28,612 nt of DNA from Lachnospiraceae bacterium UBA3821 (GTDB lineage: Bacteria; Bacillota; Clostridia; Lachnospirales; Lachnospiraceae): NCBI GenBank assembly GCA_002368865.1, contig DFDT01000154.1:1-28612 (forward strand), written 5' to 3'. The notes under the pieces were generated by a model, which was not told where the DNA came from, ran no database searches, and saw nothing but the letters and a program-made list of their open reading frames with translations. The position numbers and the translations under genes are program-made. Every line of letters begins with the position of its first letter. Positions within the stretch are counted from its first letter, which is position 1. Below are positions 15,316-22,387 of the stretch, in pieces.

Positions 15316-17601
15316 TCAGTCCTCCCGTCTCTCCGCCGGTGTGAATGTCCGCTTATGCTTCACATCCTGGGCCGCCGTGAGCTTCGCCGCCTCTTTGGCC
15401 TTGGCCACAGCCTCCGCCGCAAACTGCGCCTGGGCGCAGATTGCCTTCCGACCTCTGCCGTCCACCTTTTCATAGCTGCCGTCCGGCTGCAGCACGGCCG
15501 CTTTTAGGGTATCCGCCAGCTGTACGGTAAGGACATGCCAAAGCTCTTCCCGTAGTGCCGGCTCCTCCACGGGGAACAGAATCTCCACGCGTCGATCCAG
15601 ATTTCTGGGCATCCAGTCGGCACTGCCGCAATAGAATTCCGGATGTTCGTTATTTTCAAAATAGAAGATGCGGGCGTGCTCCAGGAACGTTCCCACAATG
15701 GAACGCACTGTGATATTTTCGCTGACGCCAGGAATTCCGACTTTCAGACAGCAGATGCCTCTGACGATCAGGTCAATCTTCACCCCTGCTGCCGCCGCCT
15801 CATACAACGCCGCCATCACATCCCTGTCACAGAGTGAATTCATCTTGGCAATGATCCGCGCAGGACATCCTTCCTGGGCATACTTTTTCTCCCGCTCGAT
15901 CAGGTACAAAAACTTCTCCTTCAGCCAAAGCGGTGCCAGAGAAAGCTTGTTCCAAAATAGCGGCTCCGAATAGCCGGAAAGCATGTTGAACACGGCTGTC
16001 GCATCCTCCCCGATGGGCTCAGAGCAGGTGAGTAGTCCCATATCGGTGTATAGTTTAGCCGTGGCGTCATTGTAGTTGCCGGTGCCCAGATGAACGTAGC
16101 GGCGGATGCCGTCCTCCTCCCTGCGCACCACCAGCGTGATCTTGGAGTGGGTCTTCAATCCCACTAGGCCATAGATCACATGGCAGCCTGCTTTCTCCAG
16201 CTTTCTGGCCCAGACAATATTATTCTCCTCGTCAAACCGGGCCTTCAACTCCACCAGCACGCTGACCTGCTTGCCGTTTTCCGCCGCCTGCGCCAATGCC
16301 GCAATGATCGGGGAGTTGCCGCTGACACGGTACAGCGTCTGCTTGATCGCCAATACGTTCGGATCCACCGCCGCCTGTCGGATAAATTCCACCACCGGCG
16401 TAAAGGTCTGATAAGGGTGATGCAGGAGGATATCACCCTTACGGATCTCCTCCAAAATATTGCATCCGACAGGAAGCTGCGGTACAACCTGGGGAATATA
16501 CTTGGGATCCTTCAGGTGTTCAAAACCTTCCAGCCCGTACAGTTTCATCAGTACGGTCAGATCCAAGGGACCGTCGATGGAATAAATATTCTCGTCTTCC
16601 AGCGAAAGTTCCTTCTCCAGGAACTGCAGCAAACGTTTGTCAGTGCCTGCCTCCACCTCCAGACGGATAGCCTCGCCCCACTGCCGCATCTTGATCTGCT
16701 TCTCAATCTCTTTCAACAGATCCTCCGCCTCATCCTCCTCGATGGTCAGATCCGCATTCCGCATGATGCGAAAGGGATGGGCGCAGATGATATCATAATT
16801 CAGGAACAATTTGTTGATGTTCCGCTCAATGATCTCCTCCAGGAAGATCACACGCCGCATGCCGTCCCGCTCCGGCAGCTCCACCACACGGCTGAGTACA
16901 CTGGGCACCTGCACTGTGGCAAACTCCAGCTCGTCATCCGAATCCTTGCCCCGCACCATAGCACCGATGTTCAACGTCTTGTTGCGGATCAGCGGGAACG
17001 GCCTGGAGGAATCCACAGCCATAGGAGTCAGCACAGGATATACATTCTCCTCAAAATACTGATCGATAAACTTCCCTTCCTCTTTCGTCAGCTGCTCGTG
17101 GCTCTTCACGATGGTCAGGCCATTCTGCGCCAAAGCCGGAAACAGGGAACGATTATATGTAGAGTACTGCAGATTCACCAGCTCATGGATCGCCGTATCC
17201 AAAGCCGCCAGCTGCTGCTTCGGCGTCATGCCGGAGATATCCGCCTTCTCATATCCCGCATTCACCATATCCTTCAACGACGCCACCCGGATCATGAAAA
17301 ACTCGTCCAGGTTAGACGCGGTGATGCTCAGAAACTTCAGCCGCTCAAACAGCGGATTGCTCTTGTCCCTGGCCTCGTTTAACACGCGGTGGTCAAACAG
17401 GATCCAGCTGAGTTCCCGGTTGGTGTAGTACTCCGGTGCTTTGAAGTCAAGATTCACTTTACTTATACCTGCTTTTGCCGCCTTGCCCTTATGATTGTCC
17501 GCTTTGGTCTTACTCGTATTGGTCTTATTTTCGCTTGCTTTATTCTCGCTTACTTTCTTTGTGCCTGCCTTAGCGTCACTTGTTTTTTTTGTGCCTGCCA
17601 T
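15316..17601 (-). CDS. ppk1: Polyphosphate kinase 1
   Basis: A 761-residue PPK1, which reversibly builds inorganic polyphosphate from ATP. After residue 50 the four-domain family is complete: YTNRELSWILFDHRVL opens the N domain, SITASNLDEFFMIRVA follows, the phospho-acceptor His lies in KTHSK (His485), HLGTGNYND (His504) comes next, and FLEHARIFYF (His642) and the SADWMPRNLDRR block form the second phospholipase-D-like half. The first 49 residues are a disordered Lys/Ser/Thr/Asn-rich tail with short repeats (AGTKK twice, SENK twice), and the C-terminus is also basic. The ATG at 17601 follows GGGGGAAG by 8 bases; an in-frame start at 17688 would overlap the DHFR gene. The DHFR stop lies 13 bases upstream, and ppx occurs 2.5 kb away on the same strand. 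Confidence 0.96.
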   Translation of the reverse strand: MAGTKKTSDAKAGTKKVSENKASENKTNTSKTKADNHKGKAAKAGISKVNLDFKAPEYYTNRELSWILFDHRVLNEARDKSNPLFERLKFLSITASNLDEFFMIRVASLKDMVNAGYEKADISGMTPKQQLAALDTAIHELVNLQYSTYNRSLFPALAQNGLTIVKSHEQLTKEEGKFIDQYFEENVYPVLTPMAVDSSRPFPLIRNKTLNIGAMVRGKDSDDELEFATVQVPSVLSRVVELPERDGMRRVIFLEEIIERNINKLFLNYDIICAHPFRIMRNADLTIEEDEAEDLLKEIEKQIKMRQWGEAIRLEVEAGTDKRLLQFLEKELSLEDENIYSIDGPLDLTVLMKLYGLEGFEHLKDPKYIPQVVPQLPVGCNILEEIRKGDILLHHPYQTFTPVVEFIRQAAVDPNVLAIKQTLYRVSGNSPIIAALAQAAENGKQVSVLVELKARFDEENNIVWARKLEKAGCHVIYGLVGLKTHSKITLVVRREEDGIRRYVHLGTGNYNDATAKLYTDMGLLTCSEPIGEDATAVFNMLSGYSEPLFWNKLSLAPLWLKEKFLYLIEREKKYAQEGCPARIIAKMNSLCDRDVMAALYEAAAAGVKIDLIVRGICCLKVGIPGVSENITVRSIVGTFLEHARIFYFENNEHPEFYCGSADWMPRNLDRRVEILFPVEEPALREELWHVLTVQLADTLKAAVLQPDGSYEKVDGRGRKAICAQAQFAAEAVAKAKEAAKLTAAQDVKHKRTFTPAERRED

Positions 17602-17614
17602 AATGTTCTTCCCC

Positions 17615-18100
17615 CTATTTTTTCGTCTTTTCTTTTCTCGTGTAGGTAGTCCTTGTATACCGAATATTGTCTCCGCCGCTTTCACCAACGGTTATTTCAA
17701 ATTCATTTACATCAAATTCGGGGAAAAATACATCTCCGTCTTCTACGATCATATCAACTTCTGTAATATACATTTTGTCTACCAACGGCAATGCCTCTGC
17801 AAAAAGCCTGTATCCGCCAGCCACATAAATGTCCCGATCCCCTGCAATGTCGATCGCCTCCTGCAGGGAACCTACGGTCACAAGATTATCGCCGGTATAC
17901 TGCTTCGTTGTGGAAACAATTATATTTTGCCGATTGGGCAGCGGGTGTCCGATCTCCTCGTAGGATTTTCTTCCCATCACCACAATATTCCCAGTTGTAA
18001 GCTCTCTGAACTGCTTCTGCTCCCCTTTGATCTTCCAGGGTATACTCCCGTTTTTCCCTATCACATTATTTTTTGAACGCGCTACGATCAGTCCTAGCAT
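17615..18100 (-). CDS. dfrF: Dihydrofolate reductase, DfrF-like (trimethoprim-resistance type)
   Basis: A 161-residue DHFR that reduces dihydrofolate with NADPH. Visible blocks: LIVARSKNNVIGKNG, IPWKIKGEQ (the Glu replaces the usual catalytic Asp), VVMGRKSYEEIG (NADPH binding), LPNRQNIIVS, VAGGYRLF and GDVFFPEF. The KGEQ catalytic segment and GDVxFPE are features of mobile trimethoprim-resistant enzymes (DfrA1 has KGEQ), and the whole reads very close to my memory of DfrF of Enterococcus, Streptococcus and gut Clostridia; an alignment is needed to confirm this. AAAGGAG lies 11 bases before the ATG at 18100. The frame stays open upstream into a decayed regulator fragment (18101-18307) that I exclude. 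No thymidylate synthase lies next to it, and the folate cluster is 8 kb away, as expected for an acquired copy. Confidence 0.9.
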   Translation of the reverse strand: MLGLIVARSKNNVIGKNGSIPWKIKGEQKQFRELTTGNIVVMGRKSYEEIGHPLPNRQNIIVSTTKQYTGDNLVTVGSLQEAIDIAGDRDIYVAGGYRLFAEALPLVDKMYITEVDMIVEDGDVFFPEFDVNEFEITVGESGGDNIRYTRTTYTRKEKTKK

Positions 18101-18307
18101 GGTAATTGATTCTCCTTTAACTACCCAATGCGGTCTACTGAAACCGGTTTTATCTACTATCGCCTCTATAGAAATATAATTATCTTCCTTTATGGCATCA
18201 TATACTACAGTTTCCTTCGTGGACAGATTTAAAGTATCATTTATAGTATCATTTTTAAGTTTTAAAGTATCATTCCCAACAGATTGGCAACTTACACTCT
18301 CCTCCAC
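18101..18307 (-). pseudogene. Remnant of the C-terminus of an AlbA_2/RecG-like ATP-binding regulator
   Basis: About 69 codons in frame with the DHFR gene read NDTLKLKNDTINDTLNLS, then a winged-helix start (ETVVYDAIKEDNYISIEAIVDKTGFSR), and jump to HWVV. In AlbA_2/divergent-AAA regulators the C-terminus runs NDTLNDTLN, helix-turn-helix, wing, and ends in a YWKV-like sequence. Here the second half of the helix-turn-helix and the wing appear deleted, and the rest of the protein is missing. Such genes are frequent on mobile elements. The only start available is a GTG without its own ribosome binding site. It could instead be translated as an N-terminal extension of the DHFR, but the ribosome binding site directly before the DHFR ATG argues against that. 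Confidence 0.5.
18228..18274 (-). repeat. Three short AATGATACTNTAAA direct repeats
   Basis: Minus-strand copies lie at 18274-18261 and 18241-18228 (both AATGATACTTTAAA) and 18253-18242 (AATGATACTATA). They encode the NDT-N/K repeats of the regulator remnant. Such NDTLNDTLN repeats also occur in intact AlbA_2-type regulators, so they are probably inherited rather than a separate element. Confidence 0.6.
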
Positions 18308-18316
18308 GCCTTTGAT

Positions 18317-18760
18317 CTACAGCCCCCTCCGCAAATAGATCATATCCACAAGCTGCACGCCACACTCCATGATCGGATGATCGTAATTCTCAACAAAAAA
18401 TTTTTTGATCCTATGGTGTCGCACAAAACCGCATTTTTCATAAAACGGTATCGTAAGCGGACTGTCTCCCGTTCCAACCTGCAGAACCGAAAACTGTCCT
18501 TTGTATCTGCCTGCAACATACTCGATCAGAGCCTTGCCATATCCCTTGCCGTGATGTTCCGGGGCGGTCGCAATGTTTTTGATTTCCAGGACGCCATTGC
18601 CCTCATCCGTAACGACACATTCGCCTTTCACACCCTCATCATCCAAAACAAACATGGTACCTCTCTCAAAATATCGGTCTATCATGTCCTCCTGCTCGTC
18701 TGCCAGCAATAGTAATGATAGATATGACTTTTTATTTTCTGTAACTTCCCTTATCTGCAT
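18317..18760 (-). CDS. GNAT family N-acetyltransferase
   Basis: A 147-residue single-domain acetyltransferase. The acetyl-CoA binding motif A is clear: IKNIATAPEHHGKGYGKAL, with the HGKGYG pyrophosphate loop; VLQVGTGDS and the FYEKCGFVRHHR strand-helix complete the fold. The N-terminal third (LLLADEQEDMIDRYFERG) is the substrate side, and the target is unknown. The start at 18760 follows a modest GAAAAGAG. Stand-alone GNATs of this size often travel with resistance genes; here it lies directly upstream of the regulator remnant and DHFR, and downstream of a Nudix hydrolase, forming a small accessory group between ppk1 and the YczE gene. The C-terminal DMIYLRRGL ends ten bases before the remnant. 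Confidence 0.9.
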   Translation of the reverse strand: MQIREVTENKKSYLSLLLLADEQEDMIDRYFERGTMFVLDDEGVKGECVVTDEGNGVLEIKNIATAPEHHGKGYGKALIEYVAGRYKGQFSVLQVGTGDSPLTIPFYEKCGFVRHHRIKKFFVENYDHPIMECGVQLVDMIYLRRGL

Positions 18761-18814
18761 CTCTTTTCAGGTTCCTAAACTCATTTCCTCTTTTCTTCCA
18801 ACCAGTATCCCAAT

Positions 18815-19303
18815 CTATTGCCCTATTACTGTTTTAACAAGTTGCCATGCAATACTTCCCTCCCGCAGCAACGACAAAGCATTCTCATACTTTACCCATT
18901 CCACGGAATCAACTTCCCCCGATAGCTTAAAATCCTGCTTCTTTACAGTCGCTTTGTATCCCAGCATCAGCATTTCTTTCTTATCATACGGATAGCTGCT
19001 GATATACTCCACTGATTCAACATCCTGTCCAATCTCTTCTTTTACCTCACGGATCACGGTTTCCTCCGCCGATTCCCCAAGTTTCATAACTCCTGCTACG
19101 CAAACATACTTTGTTGTGGAAACATAATTCTGGCGCAGCAATGCGACCTCTCCGTACTCGTTGACAACTGCCGCGATTATGCTTGTTGTGAACATATCCC
19201 ATAAAGGAATGCTGCACTTCTCACAATACGGAATTTTTCCCTCGTCTCCGATTTCTTTACTGATGAGTTTTGTTCCACAATGTGGGCAAAATGTAAAATG
19301 CAT
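18815..19303 (-). CDS. Nudix hydrolase with N-terminal zinc ribbon
   Basis: A 162-residue protein. It begins with a zinc-ribbon motif (CPHCGTKL at 6-13 and CEKC near 27-30) and continues with a Nudix domain whose signature fits G-x5-E-x7-R-E-U-x-E-E-x-G exactly (GVMKLGE, then REVKEEIG). The pairing of ribbon and Nudix box recalls NudC NADH pyrophosphatases, but this protein lacks the NudC N-terminal domain and is shorter, so it may act on other nucleoside diphosphate derivatives. GGGAGAGG precedes the ATG. It lies 54 bases upstream of the GNAT gene. G+C looks somewhat lower than in ppk1 or ppx, consistent with an accessory block, though less extreme than the helicase region. Confidence 0.9.
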   Translation of the reverse strand: MHFTFCPHCGTKLISKEIGDEGKIPYCEKCSIPLWDMFTTSIIAAVVNEYGEVALLRQNYVSTTKYVCVAGVMKLGESAEETVIREVKEEIGQDVESVEYISSYPYDKKEMLMLGYKATVKKQDFKLSGEVDSVEWVKYENALSLLREGSIAWQLVKTVIGQ

Positions 19304-19411
19304 GATTTTTTCCTCTCCCTGTTGTCTATTACACCGGATAGCTAACTCTCTATGAATTTAAGTACTTCCGCTTTATTTTCTAAAATTAGGTTATACCTCA
19401 GCATATTAATT

Positions 19412-20065
19412 TTATTTCCCAAAAATCACCCTCGATACTTCCACAACATCCTTGTGTTTCAGCTCTCTCGGCTCGAATTTGATCACCGAATACACCATCT
19501 GCATGACAAGTCCTGCGCCCACGGTACTGATCAGCGTGCCAATCCCCACAGAGCCTCCGAGCAAAAATCCTGCCAGTAAAACAACCGCCCAAAGTAATAC
19601 CTCCACAATGCCGATGGGGATTTTGGACAACCGCTTCCCCAGGCCGATCAACAGCGCGTCTCTGGGACCGCAGCATTGCTCTGCGCTCATGTAGATCCAC
19701 ATGCCCAATGCCATGAACACAAAGCCGATCAGCATGATCCCGATGCCCAGCAAGAGATTCTGGTTCTCCGCGAAGGGATTCAGATAGTTAAAGGCCTGTA
19801 CAAAATTGCCGGTCAGCAGCGCGTCGATGATCGTGCCGTATCCAATCTTTTCTTTCAAAAGCAGATCGATCACCAGCACTGTCACCGCGATAAGCGTCAT
19901 TGAAATGCCGTAGTTAAAGGGGGTGTGCTTTGCAATGCCCATCCCCAGGCAATCCCAAGGTGCAAGCCCGATATTCGCGTATATGGTCATATGCACGCCC
20001 AGCGCAAACACCATAAGCCCCAATATGATCCTGATCCATTCCTTTACCAATCTACGTCTGCTCAT
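19412..20065 (-). CDS. YczE/YitT-type integral membrane protein
   Basis: A 217-residue polytopic membrane protein with about five hydrophobic segments (near 10-30, 50-70, 80-95, 102-128 and 150-195). The N-terminal block IILGLMVFALGVHMTIYANIGLAPWD, its conserved Gly/Pro positions, and the central GPRDALLIGL loop match the YczE family, uncharacterised permease-like proteins. The basic MSRRR start implies a cytoplasmic N-terminus. AGGAAG lies about 8 bases before the ATG. It sits 43 bases downstream of ppx on the same strand and is probably in the same transcript. A role in transport is assumed only from topology; no substrate or partner can be inferred. Confidence 0.85.
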   Translation of the reverse strand: MSRRRLVKEWIRIILGLMVFALGVHMTIYANIGLAPWDCLGMGIAKHTPFNYGISMTLIAVTVLVIDLLLKEKIGYGTIIDALLTGNFVQAFNYLNPFAENQNLLLGIGIMLIGFVFMALGMWIYMSAEQCCGPRDALLIGLGKRLSKIPIGIVEVLLWAVVLLAGFLLGGSVGIGTLISTVGAGLVMQMVYSVIKFEPRELKHKDVVEVSRVIFGK

Positions 20066-20108
20066 TTGATACTTCTTCCTGTCTCTCTATAATTTACGTC
20101 TCTAAAAT

Positions 20109-21647
20109 TTATAACTTCTTCCTCTGCTTCAGCACCGGCGTCACGCTGAACACTTCCTGGAAAAATGCCGCCCGGGAATCAAAATATCCCTTCTCCAGCG
20201 TCAGATCCTCCATGGTGTCCGCACTGATGATCAGTTCGTTATCCTGCAGCAGCGCCTTGATGTGCTTCAGCTTTTGTTTATGGCTGCGGTCCATACTTGC
20301 AGACAGACGCAGAATGGCAGTCAGTTTCGCCACAGTCAGATAAGTCTGGCGATCCATCTGCTGCTGTTCCATGGTCTGCTCGTAGTAACCGAAAGGAATG
20401 TGGTTAAAGCGCACAATATTTGCCACCAGCTCCCTCTCCTTGTGAGAAAGTCCGATGATCTCCGTGGCCATGACGATATTGTAGGAAGAAGTTCCGATAT
20501 CCGACATGCTGATGTATTTGCCGCAATCCTGCAGAATGGCTGCAAGACGCAGATATAAGCGCTCTCTTCTGCCCAGTCCGTGCACTTTTTTCATACTGTC
20601 AAAAATAATGGCGGTAAGCGCCTCCAATGTCTCCGCGCGCTTCTGGCTGCCCTGATAGCGTTTGCTGATATTCAAGGCACAGGCAATGATATCTTCCTCA
20701 AAATTATGCTCCTCTTTGAACATCCCAATGCTCTCGCCATATTCATAGGCGATACCATCACAGAGCGTCACGCCCGGCGTCCAGACCTTCTCCGCTCCCA
20801 TCATCTTCGCCACATGCTTGGATACGATGGAACTGATAAACACAAGAGGCACTTTCTCCTCCACGGTGTCCAGTTTCTTCGCCAGCTGGGAGATCTCATT
20901 TTTATTCCAGTAGGAAACCAGCGTGTCAAAGTCCTCAAAGGTGATAGCCGCCTCCTCTTTTCTGCGTCCCACCTGTTTCACTGCCCAGGGGGAAACATAA
21001 TCATCGATCAGAATGATCCGTTGAATTTCCCGATCCTTCAGATACAGCTTCTTGTAGGAAGACAATTGCGCCATGACCATCTCATCCACCAGATGCTCAA
21101 ACCGCGCAGGTGTCGCTTTGATATTCTTCATAACTTCCAGAATGCGCAATACGCCCAACCGCAGGTTTTGGGTAGAAACCAAAGTATCATTGTCAAATAA
21201 GGACAACTGGATACTGCCGCCGCCGATGTCCAGGATAGCGATTTTCTCCTGTGTCACACGCCGAAAGCTCTCCCCCTTTGAGGCAATGGATTTATAATCC
21301 AGAAAGCGCTGCTCGGAATTGCTCAGCACCTCGACGGTAAGTCCCGTGCGCTGCTTGATCTGATCCAGCACCACCACCTGATTGTTGGTCTCTCTGATGG
21401 CACTGGTGCCGTATGCCTTGTAGGCGTCCACCTTGTAGGAATCCATGATCTTGGTAAATTCCTTCAGGGTCCGGCAGAGCTCGTCCATCTTATCAGCGCT
21501 GATCTTGCCCGTGGCATAAGTACCCGTGCCCAGATCCAGCCTCTGGCTCACGGAATCAATCTCTCTCAACTTATTCTTGCCCGACAGTTCAAATATCTTC
21601 ATGGACAGCTCGTAGCTGCCCACATCAATTGCCGCAAATGTCTTCAT
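20109..21647 (-). CDS. ppx: Exopolyphosphatase / guanosine pentaphosphate phosphatase (Ppx/GppA)
   Basis: A 512-residue protein of the acetate kinase/actin-like superfamily. The first phosphate loop is AAIDVGSYELSMKI (residues 5-18), then YGTSAIRETNN, the second phosphate loop ILDIGGGSIQLSLF, and LRLGVLRI. The C-terminal third (about 310-512) is an HD-like all-helical domain (RLYLRLAAILQDCGKYI, SHKERELVANIV). It removes terminal phosphates from polyphosphate and may also convert pppGpp to ppGpp. The start at 21647 follows GGGAGGG at 10 bases and the conserved MKTFAAIDVGS opening; 12 extra residues from 21683 are unlikely. With ppk1 2.5 kb downstream on the same strand it completes polyphosphate turnover. 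A possible promoter lies at 21706-21734. Confidence 0.94.
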   Translation of the reverse strand: MKTFAAIDVGSYELSMKIFELSGKNKLREIDSVSQRLDLGTGTYATGKISADKMDELCRTLKEFTKIMDSYKVDAYKAYGTSAIRETNNQVVVLDQIKQRTGLTVEVLSNSEQRFLDYKSIASKGESFRRVTQEKIAILDIGGGSIQLSLFDNDTLVSTQNLRLGVLRILEVMKNIKATPARFEHLVDEMVMAQLSSYKKLYLKDREIQRIILIDDYVSPWAVKQVGRRKEEAAITFEDFDTLVSYWNKNEISQLAKKLDTVEEKVPLVFISSIVSKHVAKMMGAEKVWTPGVTLCDGIAYEYGESIGMFKEEHNFEEDIIACALNISKRYQGSQKRAETLEALTAIIFDSMKKVHGLGRRERLYLRLAAILQDCGKYISMSDIGTSSYNIVMATEIIGLSHKERELVANIVRFNHIPFGYYEQTMEQQQMDRQTYLTVAKLTAILRLSASMDRSHKQKLKHIKALLQDNELIISADTMEDLTLEKGYFDSRAAFFQEVFSVTPVLKQRKKL

Positions 21648-21705
21648 GAATTTTGTACCCTCCCCGTTTTCCCATATAAGCACGTAAACGCTAACATACT
21701 ATGTA

Positions 21706-21734
21706 TTTATGTATTGCACATCCCTGTATATCAA
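21706..21734 (-). promoter_or_regulatory. Possible promoter for ppx
   Basis: On the minus strand, TTGATA (21734-21729) and CATAAA (21711-21706) are 17 bases apart, matching the consensus at five and four positions. The spacing to the ppx ATG (about 60 bases) is reasonable. It could also be a chance match in this AT-rich gap. Confidence 0.35.
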
Positions 21735-21748
21735 TCATGCCGATCAAA

Positions 21749-22387
21749 CTACATGGTCTTCCTCACCGTCCTAAACAACAGTTTCTCCGGCACACCGGCC
21801 CGTTTGAAACAAGTCTCGTCGATCCCTGTCACATCCGGTTCCGTTTCCTGTCCCTCAGCCCCGGCAGAAAGCGTCTTTATCTCTGCCGCCTCCAACGCTG
21901 TCAGCGATACCGTAAACAGAACCCCTGCCTTGTATACCCCGTCTGTCATGAAATAATCGGATTCCGAATATAGACGGAACGGGAATGTTAACACCGTATC
22001 CGCCACCTGCTCATAAGTCTGCATCCGAATCACATATCCGGGATCCATGGGTATAAACTCGATGATCTCACACAGTCTCCTGTTCTGGCCGTCCTCGATC
22101 AGCTCTCTTAATTCTTCATCCGTCATATGTTCTGTTCCCCGCAGATTCCACCACTGGAAAGCAACAGCCCCAACTCCTAATAAGAAAAAAAATCCGATGA
22201 TCAACAATCCAATGCCGATATTCCAAGCTAGTCCACTAAAGATCATTCCCAAACCGACAAAAAACAGGAGTTGAAAAATGGACACCAGCTTCTGCTGACC
22301 TAACGCTGTCTTTTGATTGACTGACAGTTGCGCCGGAATGAAAGCTACCATAATGACCAAAAAGCCGATATAAGGCATCATTTTCAT
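21749..22387 (-). CDS. Hypothetical membrane protein with cytoplasmic C-terminal domain
   Basis: A 212-residue protein whose first 78 residues hold about three hydrophobic segments (near 4-20, 34-52 and 54-78), ending at FQWWNLRG. The rest is soluble and mixed alpha/beta (MTDEELRELIEDGQNRR, then strands such as FPFRLYSESDYF and VLFTVSLTALEAAEI). I do not recognise the family. The ATG overlaps the TGA of the DUF815 gene by one base, with GGGGAGGG seven bases upstream, so the two are translationally coupled and probably linked in function. The order pheA, DUF815, this gene suggests one transcript. A longer reading into the DUF815 gene has no support. Confidence 0.75.
   Translation of the reverse strand: MKMMPYIGFLVIMVAFIPAQLSVNQKTALGQQKLVSIFQLLFFVGLGMIFSGLAWNIGIGLLIIGFFFLLGVGAVAFQWWNLRGTEHMTDEELRELIEDGQNRRLCEIIEFIPMDPGYVIRMQTYEQVADTVLTFPFRLYSESDYFMTDGVYKAGVLFTVSLTALEAAEIKTLSAGAEGQETEPDVTGIDETCFKRAGVPEKLLFRTVRKTM

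Noticed and set aside
16180..17382. 400-codon open frame on the plus strand
   Set aside because: It is fully antisense to ppk1, whose motifs are complete. The frame is open only because of codon bias, and its translation has no recognisable domain.
17602..17688. N-terminal extension of ppk1 by 29 codons
   Set aside because: It would overlap the DHFR gene, has no ribosome binding site, and the ATG at 17601 has GGGGGAAG in place.
18228..18274. Short CRISPR-like repeat array
   Set aside because: The repeats are 12-14 bases with almost no spacers, and they encode the NDT repeats of the regulator remnant.
18101..18307. Full-length fusion of a helix-turn-helix domain and DHFR
   Set aside because: The helix-turn-helix is internally truncated, the start would be a GTG without a ribosome binding site, and an AAAGGAG lies before the normal DHFR start.
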